Below are positions 38,173-48,791 of a DNA stretch of 64,000 bases, piece after piece. The stretch is from contig JAHQRK010000020.1 in the NCBI GenBank assembly GCA_019828595.1, positions 682,001 through 746,000 on the forward strand, read 5' to 3'. This DNA comes from Aphanomyces cochlioides (Eukaryota > Oomycota > Saprolegniomycetes > Saprolegniales > Verrucalvaceae). Within the stretch, counting starts at the first letter, position 1, and every line of letters begins with the position of its first letter. A program made the position numbers and the translations under genes. Under the pieces are notes generated by a model. That model saw only the letters and a list, made by a program, of their open reading frames with translations. It was not told the DNA's origin and searched no databases.

Positions 38173-39162
38173 TTAATCGCGTTCGCTAATGGCCGTCAAG
38201 TAGGCTTCAATTTCGTCTTCCGTCAACTTGCGGAATCTACACAGAATTAACACTCAAAAGCGGAACTCTACTGATACCGTTCGCCTTCAATGACGACGCC
38301 AACTTCGATTTCAGTAGGTCGGAAATCCGCCGACAAGATCGATTGCAAGCATGTGATGGCACAATGCACGGTGGCTTCATGGTCCATACGATCATTGGCT
38401 TTGATCTTCTTTTCCAAGTAGTTGGTTGCCTCTTGGTCCTTGACACCTGCAGATGTCGCTTTGTATCCACGATAGTTGCCGGCAGGGTCAATCTTGAAGA
38501 GCTGTGGTCCCTTTTCTTCATCAATTCTACGGTCCTCGTTAGACCACTGCCCAATGCACATCGGCTGTAATACCCAATCAAGATTGTAATAACACCAAGT
38601 GCACGCATTGATGCATGTTGAGTGTACACCTAACAATAATGAGATCCTTGCAGAATGGAGATCTCTTACTTGGGAAATGTCGGCCAAACGCTTTGCAAGC
38701 ACATGAACTGGAACAGCGTAGCCAAATTTGTTTTCAAATTCGTGGGCTTCGTATCGCAGTCGCTGAACTTGAGCCTTGGCATCAGCTACAGCAGCATTAC
38801 TCCAGTGTGTCCAAGATTGAATAGATCGCACCATAGAGCCCGGTCATGAGGCAGCCGATCGCAGGCGTAATCTTGAAGATGTTGGTGACCGAGTCAGGGT
38901 CAATCAATTTATCCTAACATGAGCTTGAGGATGAGACTAGCAATATGCGTGTGATCCCACCGGAACTTTCTTTTGTGTCACCACGACGCAAGACTTGGCG
39001 CCTCGGACTGCGACCGACGTCAACCCGCTTTCCTTGACAGCCTTAAACGCATACTCTTCGAGACATATGAGGGGATACAGCTGCAATCTACTTACCAATT
39101 TGATACAATCGTCCTTCAGGGGAGAAGATCGTAATGTGTCGATCATAGCCGTCGCCCGACAT
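38173..39162 (-). CDS. PSMA6: 20S proteasome alpha subunit (alpha1/PSMA6-type)
   Basis: Seven exons: 39096-39162, 38961-39055, 38832-38913, 38670-38785, 38574-38629, 38278-38526, 38173-38236; about 242 residues, the usual length. It starts [25 protein letters not shown], the alpha-subunit N-terminal signature, and continues [50 protein letters not shown] and [18 protein letters not shown], matching PSMA6 block by block. It forms part of the outer ring that gates the 20S core and contacts the 19S regulator; alpha subunits lack a catalytic Thr. Each splice is supported by restored family motif. Confidence 0.95.
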
Positions 39163-39481
39163 TCTTGCTCTTCCGAGATCTCAAACAGGAATTCTGCCCT
39201 CACGTTGATCTGGATCGGACGATACGGACCATACAAATTTCAAGTCTAAATACGAAGTTCGAATTCCAAGAGAATCGTATTTCGAAGTTAAAATAAGCCA
39301 ATCAGAAGTAATTAGTCATTTTTGACTAGTTCAAGTCTTTGATAGTTAAAGTGTCAACAGGAGACGACTAGTCAAAAATGACTATTGATATCACACTTTT
39401 GAAATGTCCATCGAGTTGTCGTTCAGAAGCTAAGTTTAGCGTTGTGGCAAGTCGAGGCTGTTTGTTGCCCCGCTCACTTTG
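39163..39481. other. Divergent spacer with a stem-loop
   Basis: 319 bp between the proteasome gene and the calcineurin-B-like gene. It contains a perfect 18 bp inverted repeat (separate entry). No other feature recognised. Confidence 0.4.
39313..39384. repeat. Perfect 18 bp inverted repeat
   Basis: Arms 39313-39330 and 39367-39384 are exact inverted copies (TAGTCATTTTTGACTAGT) separated by 36 bp. Each arm is itself near-palindromic (TAGTCA/TGACTA). It could be a cruciform, a binding site pair or a tiny MITE. Confidence 0.75.
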
Positions 39482-40305
39482 ATGGGACATCAAGCGTCAA
39501 AGGAGGTTGAATGCGATTTGAGTCTCGAGAGGCTCGAGGAGCTGCGCATGGTGACGCAATGTACACTTTCTTCTCTGGCATGGCTTGAAGTTGCTTTGCT
39601 ACAGTGCCAATTCCTGATATTCAAGCCATTCGACGGAAGTTCTTAACTTGGAGTCCTCAAGATGACATGACCAAAGACGAGTTTCTAGCGATTCCAGGTG
39701 CATTTGAGAGATTCCGCTTTGTTGATCCGCGCCTTAGCATTGGCTGTGAATCCTCTTCGCTATCGATTGTTCAATCTCATGGAAATGTCACCACGAGGCA
39801 CAGTCGACTTCCAAGTAAAAGGGTCCAAATTATCACCGCAGTCGTATCACACACTGCGCGTAGGAGTTTCTTGTTCTCATGGCCGGATTAACATTTCACG
39901 CTTCTCGGGACAGCAAACTGCGATGTTGGTTTCGACGAGCCTCGAGGAACTGACGATTAGTTTGTAGTGTCGTTCAAGCTCCAGGACATGGATGGTGACG
40001 GCAAAGTCTCCAAGGCTGACTTGATTGCGTACATTCAACTGGTGGCTGATTTTGGCGACCTGGATCCTGAAGAGGTTGAAAAGGTTGGATATTGACTCAA
40101 CAAATCAGCCAACATGGGCGTAGAACTTGGACGTGATAGCCTCACGAACACTGGAGGAAGCATCTTCAGATCCATCAGGGGAGTTCCTTAGCTTTGACGA
40201 CTTTGCGAGAGTCGGGGCCTTGTCTAGGCTACCCAATGACGATAGTTGTAGGTTGTCTTGGCGACGGAAGACTTTGAGACGAAATTGCTTATTGACAACA
40301 TGTAA
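39482..40305 (+). CDS. Calcineurin-B-like EF-hand protein
   Basis: Seven exons: 39482-39560, 39605-39697, 39738-39814, 39864-39924, 39968-40083, 40124-40210, 40252-40305; about 188 residues. The start MGHQASK fits an N-myristoylation signal as in calcineurin B. Blocks follow the calcineurin-B order: IRRKFLTWS, AVNPLRYRLFNLME...GTVDFQEFLVLMAGL, SKLRLSFKLQDMDGDGKVSKADLIAYI, and a fourth hand with FLSFDDFARVV, ending TKLLIDNM. Only the third hand has a full Ca2+ loop (DMDGDGKVSKAD); hands 1 and 2 lack most ligand residues and hand 4 has an insertion. So it is probably a phosphatase-binding subunit with reduced Ca2+ sites. The calcineurin-A-like gene lies about 4 kb upstream. Confidence 0.82.
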
Positions 40306-40371
40306 CACAAGACGAGCATTTACAGCTAATATATTATGACTCCATTCTGAACCAAAGCATGCAGAGTTGCT

Positions 40372-41172
40372 TTACTTCTTTTGCTTCTTGGTGGCCATCT
40401 TACGTTGGTAGAATTCCAATTCCTTGCCTTCCAAGATGTAGCCATCGCAACGGCCGGATTGACCAGGGCGGCTGGAAATGCACGCGTACAAACGACCAGA
40501 AGCGAATTGTTCTTCCAAGCGGGGGTCCAATTCACGGGTGCGTTGGCGAGCAGCGAACTTGCGTTGCACGTGGCTCGAGCCCTTGGCAGCTTCTTCCTTG
40601 GCATCTTCTTGGTTCTTCTTGACACCAATCTTGACGCCGTAGTGGGCTTCGTACCATTGGCGGAAAGGAGTGGCATCGATTTGCACAATGGCGTTCTTCA
40701 CCAATGTGTTCGTGCGGACCAATTCGTTGTTCGAGGCGTTGTACGTCACGATCAACACACGGGTCTTGTGGGAGACGGCTTCAGTGCCCCACGAGAAGTT
40801 ACCGGTATCCAAACGAAGAGCACGGAACTTCATGTTGCCACCACGGACACGGACAGGGTTGACGCGCTTGGCACCCAACTTGGTGTTGGCGGGTTGGCGG
40901 CCCATTTCGAACTTTCGCTTCTTGCGGAAGAACTTGCGCTTACCACCGGTTTCACGGCGCTTGTGGCGGGAGTCGCGAGAGATACCTAGTCGAAAACGCG
41001 ATCAGTCATCGCGTTCATCATCATTCGAATGCTGCACGACGGGGATACAGCAGTGAAGATGCTTCGCTATATGGATTCCGCGCGCTCAGTGTTTTACGAC
41101 TGGCATGCGATCCAGCGGTATATATCCCTCAACGTCGCACAGCATCAACGTGGAGCACGCATGCTTACCCAT
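40372..41172 (-). CDS. RPS8: 40S ribosomal protein S8 (eS8)
   Basis: Two exons: a coding exon of just four bases (ATGG, 41169-41172), a 183 nt intron, and 40372-40985; about 205 residues. The protein reads [19 protein letters not shown], then [62 protein letters not shown] and a Lys-rich end, all diagnostic of eS8. The first-exon call rests on the needed G before GT ATC and on GGGTAAGC at 41164-41170 (reverse strand). The intron is several times longer than others in the window, as is common for ribosomal protein genes whose first intron follows the start codon. Confidence 0.93.
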
Positions 41173-42141
41173 GTTAGATGCTGTTCAGACGGAGCTAATA
41201 CAGGAGTGGACAGACCTCGCCATGTTCCTCCAGAGCTATGGGAGCCAATGGCTTGAATTCAACATTTAATTGGTTTAATATCGGCCAATTGTATGCCTTA
41301 ATAGATAAGCCATTGAAGCATCCGTATAATTTTATAAATATCCGGATATAGGGCTATTGTACATTGTCGTACGTTCCTGTACATTACTGGTACGTTGTTG
41401 AACAAGAAGTGGACGCGCCATTTCTCGATCTTGGGTAAGTTGAATGAATGATGAAGAAGATATCGGCAAGGAAGGGACAAGCGCAAAAAGCAAAGGCATC
41501 AGCAGTACTGTGTAGTATATATCTATGTTAGTCATACCCAGGGCGTTGTCCTCCAAATTCTCATGAAAGAAATATGTAGATCGATGAAGCTTTTGACGTG
41601 TAAATGTACAAAGCTGTGCGGATTGTGCATTACTTTGGCTTTCATGCCGTGGCCCGTGAAAGTTGTGACTCAAGAGGACGTGTAGCGCTTAAGGAACCTG
41701 CCAGCAGAAAGCCCACGTATCGCTGCTTGATCAAGTCGATCGTTCGAATAGCTTCCTGCATCTGCACAGATGAACGAGCCCAAATATCTCTTCTTCCAAT
41801 GTAGCGTGATTCAGGTACAGTTTGCGGGAATCACCCCATTCAATGAGGTTACACGTGCTTTTATCTAAGTTCGACCCAAATTGTTGACTTCACCCCACAG
41901 CCCCCAACCAATGTCGAGAGTGCCTCAGAGGATCGTTCATTAATTTTGTTGTCACTAAAGATGGCGCGTTGGTTTTGTTCATTTTGTCAATGCGTCATGA
42001 GTCTTTGTTATGACAAGTTGTCCAAGAAAGGCGCGAAAAAGTGGCGCCAAAACAGCCTCAACATGATGACGTTTGAATTTTCACTTGAAAATTGTATTGA
42101 TCGATACTGAGCAACCATTGGGCGGCCAAAATAATCGCAAA
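41173..42141. other. 969 bp intergenic region upstream of RPS8 and the deubiquitinase
   Basis: One TATCCGGATA element at about 41339, about 165 bp upstream of the RPS8 start, followed by repeated GTACATT/GTACGTT words at 41355-41400. A minus-strand frame 41332-41535 (67 residues, hydrophobic near its N-terminus like a signal peptide) is possible but unsupported. Nothing else recognised. Confidence 0.35.
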
Positions 42142-45100
42142 ATGACCTCGATGAAGAGGAAGCGAAGTCCCAAGGAACCCTTGGCGACGGAAGATGCCGA
42201 GACTCCTGACCCTTATGGCGTACACATGCATGCATGTACATTAGAAGAGCATCATCCAGCAAGTCAAGTGAAAAAAGGCTCAGCAGCAACGACTAAGAAG
42301 CAAAGAATGCCACGTCCTCGGCGCAACTGTCAAAACAACCCAAATTGTTTGTTTGGCTTTGGCGAGTACACTGATGTAAAGATTTCTCTGCGATGGTATA
42401 TAAGGCACATCACGTAGGGAATCTGGAAGTCGAACCCGTCAGCACTTTCGGAACTTGGTCCAGATCCGTCAGAAAACACCCGCGATATCAAAGTGGAGAA
42501 CAACAATCAAGTCATCGTGAATAGACCGTGTGGTTTGCGTAACTTAGGTGCCACTTGCTATGTCAACAGCATGCTTCAGTGTTTGTTCATGAATCTCTCC
42601 TTCCGTCGAGCTGTGCACGAATGGGAGCCAAAGGAGAGTCAACAAGTCGACGGTGCCTTACTCTCCCAAATGCACGCGCTACAGCGCTTGTTTGCTCAAA
42701 TGCAGCTGAGTGCTATGTCATACGTTGATCCTCAGGAGTTTGCGACCACTTTGGACTTGGATAACGTCGTACAACAAGATGCCCACGTACGTTGAACTCA
42801 ACAGTGAACCTTATTCATGCTCATGCCCTTACTATATAGGAATTCACAAAGCTGCTATTGACCCATTTGCAGTCGATATTCCTTTACTCAAAGCACCGAT
42901 CTCATTGGAATCATATCGACACGAATTTTCGTGGTAGTATGCAATATGTCACGACTTGTTCGTTGTGTGGGGCACAATCCTCCCGAAGTAGTTCGTACTA
43001 TGAGATTGTAAGTATTCATTAGATGCCACAACAGCTAATTGGATATGTAGTCGCTCAATATTAAAGGGCACTCATCGCTTGAAAACTCCTTCCAGGTGAG
43101 CAATTTCCGTTAGTTTTGCTGATATATGTCGACAGACGTACTTGGCACCAGAATTGCTTGAAGGTGATAACAGATATTTTTGTGAAGCATGCCAGTCGAA
43201 ACAAATTGCAACTCGGCAAATTGTTGTGGAGGAGAAAACACTTCCACCGACACTTATGCTGCATTTGATGCGATTTATCTATGACTTGAAAACATACACG
43301 AAGAAGAAAGTCCAAGATTCGATTGACATTCCGCTGACTCTTAATATGGGAAAACTGCTTCATGGCTGCAAGTCGCAAGTAGAATATCGCCTTGTTGCTG
43401 TCTTGAATCACCGTGGAACGACTGCATCGGCAGGCCATTACACTGCAAATATTTTCTGCCCAACTTCTCAGGACTGGTTCACATTTGACGATACGTCTGT
43501 GGAAGCATGCGATCCAAAGTCGTTTACAGCATCTAAAGAAGCATATATGTTGATTTACACGCGAGATGATGACATTGGAGTAAGAGACGATCTTCCCTCT
43601 CCAGCGTTGGTGCAAGAAATAGAAGAAGCGAATACAAAATTGCAGCGAGATATTGTCGCGTACAAAGCTAAGGTACTCATATTCCCCTTCTCCCGCATTA
43701 CTCCGAATTGGTGCAGACGTTGGCGTTGGAAGAGCTTATTGCAATTCGAAAAGTCAAGTGTGAATTTCATTTTGAGTCACAGTTGGCTGCGGATGCACCA
43801 TATCACTGGGTTGACCCTGCGCATCTCAAAGCATGGATTCTTGGCACTCATCTTTCGACGGCGGCGCCAGAAATGAATCTTGGACCATACATGTGTGAAC
43901 ACCAGCGGCTCGATCCTAACAAGTGCTCAACTTTGAAGCGTGTGTCAACGCAATTGTACAGAGAACTATGTTCGTCAGCACCCATTGTGTTCACGTCCGA
44001 CAACTACAGGTCTGTAGCTCTATACCTGAACTCCACTAATCGGACAAAGATGTGATGTGTGCGTCGAAACCAGCGTCAAGCAGTCAATGGAGGCTCAAAG
44101 CACTACAGAACGGCTGCGCCAAAAGTTAGAGCTCCTGGACAGCTCTGAAGAATCGTTTCTTATCAGCAGAAAGTGGGTCTCATCGTGGAAGACGTGTCTC
44201 CAAGTTGCCCTCGAAATGAAACAAGCTGAGGTCAAAGTGCAGCAAGCCGAAGAGTGGATGACTTCTATGTCCATTAACCAGGAACTGCAATGTCCTCATG
44301 GGAAACTGATACCCAAAAAGCAAAAGCAATACCGATTCGTTTCAGCCGATTTGTGGGAAGTCCTCTCGAAAGAATACACCGTTGGTGCCGAATTTCCAAA
44401 GGCGTCAACTGTTGAATGCGCATCTTGTGTCGACGATGCGTCCAATCAACTACAACAAAAAGCGAACCTTCGCCAAGAACGCGACAGGCTTCTCTCAGAC
44501 TGTCCAGCGCTTCATCGTTTATATCAACGCCAAAATGACTCTGTCAATTGGCCACGAAACGAGCCTGTAGTGCTGATTTCGATGCCTTGGCTTGAACATT
44601 GGAAAGCTCATATTGAGAATGTCGATGTGGATACACCACAGGCTATTCAAGATGTATTCAGATGTGAGCATGGTGGGTCCAAATGAGTGGATCTTGTTTG
44701 ATTGTCCCGCATAGATGGCAAAGTCATCGTACCGAGTCATATTATTGAAAGCTTGAATGATCGCCGAGCCAAAAAGCACACAGAGTTTAAAGCTGCTGTT
44801 GTAGCTTTAGATGAGTGGGGAGCTCTTCACGAAATCTATTCGGGAGATCCGCCATTGAGCGTGATTGTGGAGACAACTGGTATTCGATGGGGCAGAGTAT
44901 ACGACTCGGACAGATTTGTCGAACAATCTGATATTCGCTGCTCGGAATGCGAACGCAACGAAGAATCGCATTATCTAGCTCTGTCAACTGACTTCCACGA
45001 CCAGCCAGTTACAATTTTGGTCTTACGAGAGGAAGAGGTCTTTCTAACATGGAGAACAGCGATAACTTTCTTTGTATAGGCCATTCCTGATGGTGAAATG

Positions 45101-45593
45101 GACGAACTTGAGTCTCCACATAAACCTCAACGACGGCGGTCTACGAGAAGTGGCCGAAAAACCAATCCTCAATACGAAGTTTATTGCAGTGCGGATGACA
45201 CAGTGTCATTACTCAAGCATCGCATTTACGAAAAGTGCGATACCTCACCGAACCAGCAACTCCTCTACTTTAAAGGTGAGCTCCTTGACAATGCAGTAAC
45301 GCTAAAGCGCGCTGGGTAAATATGACCTCATGTATTTCTTACTGATCGCCGAATTTAGGATTAAGATGCACGACACGCTCTACCTGAAGTCCCTCACGGA
45401 TGAAACTTCACCAGACGTGCTTGAGATTGTGACAAACGAGATTGAAGTGGGCTTTCAAAACTCTGCCATTTCTGGCCATCGTCGAGCAAGTCTCTCGTCA
45501 TGGGTCTGCGAAGCGTGCACATTTGTGAATGATACATGCAGAGACGCTTGCGAAATATGCGACGCAGAACGACCAGCCGATTCTTTACCATAA
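42142..45593 (+). CDS. USP48: USP48-type ubiquitin carboxyl-terminal hydrolase
   Basis: Ten exons: 42142-42375, 42418-42786, 42840-43007, 43051-43095, 43136-43672, 43717-44009, 44050-44672, 44715-45037, 45080-45315, 45359-45593; about 1,020 residues. The cysteine box is GLRNLGATCYVNSMLQCLF and the histidine box is NHRGTTASAGHYTANI, so the thiol protease site is complete; CSLCGAQS and CEACQSKQ give the zinc-binding pairs. The middle has SRKWVSSWK-type DUSP segments. Near the end is a ubiquitin-like domain (YEVYCSADDTVSLLKHRIYE ... LLYFKGELL), then a RanBP2-type zinc finger, WVCEACTFVNDTCRDACEIC. Catalytic core plus DUSP plus Ubl is USP48 architecture; the terminal zinc finger is an extra that may bind ubiquitin or RNA. 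It removes ubiquitin from proteins; targets unknown. Confidence 0.92.
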
Positions 45594-45689
45594 TAACCAA
45601 GCTGAAATCAAATTATGGCACTGCAGTTCAGTTTTCTCACGAACTTCTTTGCGAAATACTAAGAAGACAACCAAGGACACAAATTTGGA

Positions 45690-47510
45690 TTAAAGCGAAA
45701 TGCCGTTCTCGGTGCACCACTTCTTCATGATGCGAACAATGTACTCAACTTGCGGGTTGTTGTTGGCTTTGAGCATACCCAAGACCTCTTCCAGCTCGAC
45801 ATGGGAAGCCTTGCCAGCAACAACCTTTTGGAATACACCCACACATGCACCGCGCTTTCCTTCCCAGTATTCTGGATCTGGATCCAATCTCTCAAGGACA
45901 TCGAATGCTTTGGCAGCATAGAAGAACTCTCCCATCTACTCAATTGTCAACCACTGTTTACAACGATTGCTGTCATACCTTGTAGCAATCGTGAGCAATC
46001 AGCTGAAGCAAGTTGAAAGATTCGTCCGAATTGTCCAGTTTGAGGTACAAATCCCACGCGCTTGATGGATTGGCGTTCAGAATGTAGCATCGACAGAGCC
46101 ACGAGATATAGCAATAGTCATGCTTGTACTCTTCCTTGGTGATCTACTCACAAAGTCATTGTTGAAATCGACTTGGTTTGACCCTCAAGAGCGTCTCGAG
46201 TGCTTCAGCATGACTGCCAGTGTTGCAGAGAGAGATGCCAAAGTTCCAGTTGAAATCGTCTTCGTTGTACATGTACTGCTTGATCGAATTGAGGTAAATG
46301 TTGACGTCTTCGAATTGTTTGAGCAAGTAAAAACACGAAGCCATGCACTGTCGCCCTGGGATCGTATCACATTCCGTGGGGGAACTTCCAACAAGTTGGA
46401 AGTATTGCTGGGCCGTTTTGATATGTTGACGGGAATTGGATTGCTGCCCCAAAGTCGCGTGCACGACACCTTTGAGGATATATTCTTGCGGTGTCGATGG
46501 CTCAATATCCTTGATCAAGTCAAAAGCTTCTTGGACTTTGCCATGCTTGAGATAGTAAATCACCTGTGCAAAATAAGAGTTAACGAGGGAGAAATGCAAA
46601 TTCTTACCAGATTCAATCGAGCCTCCGAGAACGCTTCGACCAATGGAGGAAGAATGCGTAGCGCATTTTGACCATCCTCAAAGACAACCATGTTATGACC
46701 CACCAAGTCATTCGATTCAATGTTGTAGCCTTTGTCAGTGAGCACGCGTAGCTCGTCTTTGGCCGCACTGCCATTGTACAATTTGAATTGATTGCATGCT
46801 TTGACATTGATGGCAATGACCGAGTCGGGGAATGCTTGCAGGTAAGCTTGCATGATTTCCAACGACACGTCGTAATAATCAAGCTTGTAGTAACACATGG
46901 CAACATAAACATTGAGCGCGATGTCGTCGCGGTTCTCGAGCAACAAACGCTTGTAAATGTCCGTCGCCTAGAGAATGTTAAAGATCAAATACTTCAGCGA
47001 TGGTTGACAAACCTCTTGGAAATGATTTCGAAGGTAATGAATCGCCGCAAGGCTGAGTTGATCTTCCTTGCATTGGGATAGCTTTTGGTGGTACACGAGC
47101 AATTTATCTTCGTCGCCCAGCTTATGCGCACAATGGAAGAGAATTCGGTTTTGCAACGGATTCGACGATGGCCCTTTCAGCGCCTCCTTCATGGCTTCCT
47201 TGTACATTTGCAAATAGTACATGCAGCACGCCCGGTACAAATACACTTCCTCTGGCGCATCGCGGACATCTTCATACGTATCCAACGCGCGTTGGTACAA
47301 TCCCAAGTGGAAATAGCAGTAGGCGAGCCAGAGTAAAAACTTTCGTTTCTCTTCCGGCTTGGTGTCTTCGCTCTTGACATTAAACTCGAGAATCGTCGAT
47401 GCGCCTGTGAAATCGCGTTTGGCCGCACATTCTTCCACCGACGGTCCTTTCTTCACCTTGACACGCTCTTGCTTGACCTTGAGCGTCGTCTTGGGCTTGG
47501 CGGTGTACAT
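45690..47510 (-). CDS. IFT56: Intraflagellar transport protein IFT56 (TTC26)
   Basis: Five exons: 47013-47510, 46608-46967, 46183-46563, 45979-46134, 45690-45935; about 546 residues, normal for TTC26. The sequence follows the family: [63 protein letters not shown], and the highly conserved end [29 protein letters not shown] ... YIVRIMKKW in shorter pieces. It is a TPR-rich subunit of the IFT-B complex that carries motility cargo into flagella. Its presence means the organism makes flagellated cells (zoospores). Intron 3 ends with AAG rather than CAG/TAG. Confidence 0.95.
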
Positions 47511-47928
47511 GTCGGTCGCTCCAGTGTCCCTTCACTCCAAAAAGATCCACTCTGTTGCCCTTTTTTCAAATTTGTGATTTGATTGGCTAAAATTCAATTT
47601 TCAGAATTTAAATTTATCCAACGAATTAGAGCTGGTGAAATAGGATAATGAAAAGTCCATACTGTTGCCTCTCGCGGACGTGCGCGCGCTCGCGTTTGAC
47701 TATGTGTGTTCATGGCATTGTCTCTATATTGGTGTAATGTCTGTGGGAGATGCGAGTGGATATTTGGATTGCTGGGACGAAATGTTCTTGTATCGAATAA
47801 TGTGCTTGTATCGGAAGGGGTAGGGGACGTCGAATATGATTGGTGGAGACATTGAATGGAGAAGTACTGGTGGTCGGCTTTGTCGGGCTTTCGCCATATT
47901 TTAGTTGTGATTCAAACACGAAACAAGG
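47511..47928. other. Divergent spacer between IFT56 and RPL23
   Basis: 418 bp with AT-rich stretches at 47570-47650. It should hold both promoters. No TATCCGGATA element seen. Confidence 0.4.
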
Positions 47929-48400
47929 ATGGCTGCTGCAGGTAAAGCTGGTTCATGAGGATGAAGATCCTGATGGTGGCGTCAATGTAGGTCGTGCTAG
48001 TGTCTCTGGTCAAAAGTTCCGCATGACGTTGGGTTTGCCCGTCGCCGCCGTTTTGAACTGCGCTGACAACAGTGGCGGTAAGGCTTTGATGATCATTGCC
48101 GTGTGCGGTATCAAAGGTCGCTTGAATCGTCTCCCTGCTGCCGGTGTCGGTGACATGTGCTTGTGCTCGGTCAAGAAGGGTAAGCCTGAATTGCGTAAGA
48201 AGGTCATGCCTGCTGTCGTGATTCGCCAACGCAAGGCGTGGAAGCGCCGCGACGGTGTCTTCCTCTACTTTGAAGACAACGCTGGTGTGATTGTCAACCC
48301 CAAGGGTGAAATGAAGGGCTCTGCCATCACTGGTCCTGTCGGCAAAGAATGCGCTGACTTGTGGCCCCGTATTGCCGCGAACGCTGGTTCGATCGTTTAA
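47929..48400 (+). CDS. RPL23: 60S ribosomal protein L23 (uL14)
   Basis: Two exons, 47929-47941 (MAAA plus one base) and 47991-48400, about 140 residues. After the 49 nt intron the protein reads [65 protein letters not shown] and [19 protein letters not shown], which is uL14. It binds 28S rRNA at the subunit interface. The longer in-frame upstream ORF from 47840 has a signal-like leader and is rejected because the short exon gives the standard N-terminus. Confidence 0.95.
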
Positions 48401-48514
48401 GTCAATACATCAACTCACTCCTCAGACGAAGTCGTTTCGTGCGCGAATCCAATCAACGTGTGATGACTCGTAATCAATATGCAGTTGTCCCTGTCGACGT
48501 ATTTGTCTTTATCT

Positions 48515-48758
48515 CTAGGCTTTCTTTTTCCCCTTCTTGCCTTTCTTGGCCTTCTTCGCAGCTTCCTCCTCCTCGAGCTTGTGGCGCTCGTCTTCGTGCT
48601 ACAACTTCACTTTCAGCTGCGTCATTCACGTGCCAGGCTGTCACCTTTTGCTCGTCCTTGATGTCTTTCTTCAACTTGATCAACAATTCCTTTGCTTGAT
48701 CCATCGTAGTCTGCGAAATTGGGGTCGAGTCTTCCATCTTCGTCGCTGTCTCCTGCAT
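48515..48758 (-). CDS. Small Lys/Glu-rich protein, unknown
   Basis: Two exons, 48645-48758 and 48515-48598, about 65 residues. It reads MQETATKMEDSTPISQ, then AKELLIKLKKDIKDEQK, spliced to HEDERHKLEEEEAAKKAKKG and a Lys-rich tail. The splice turns an otherwise frameshifted region into one charged helix with a nucleolar-type basic end. I do not recognise the family. It is convergent with RPL23. Confidence 0.55.
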
Positions 48759-48791
48759 TTCACATTGACACCGCACTACAATCTCGCAACT

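Noticed and set aside
40381..40989. A 202-residue plus-strand frame over RPS8
   Set aside because: Antisense shadow of a highly conserved ribosomal protein gene.
47840..47990. Longer N-terminus for RPL23 from 47840
   Set aside because: The short exon ATGGCTGCTGCAG plus a 49 nt intron gives the standard uL14 start; the long frame adds an implausible leader.
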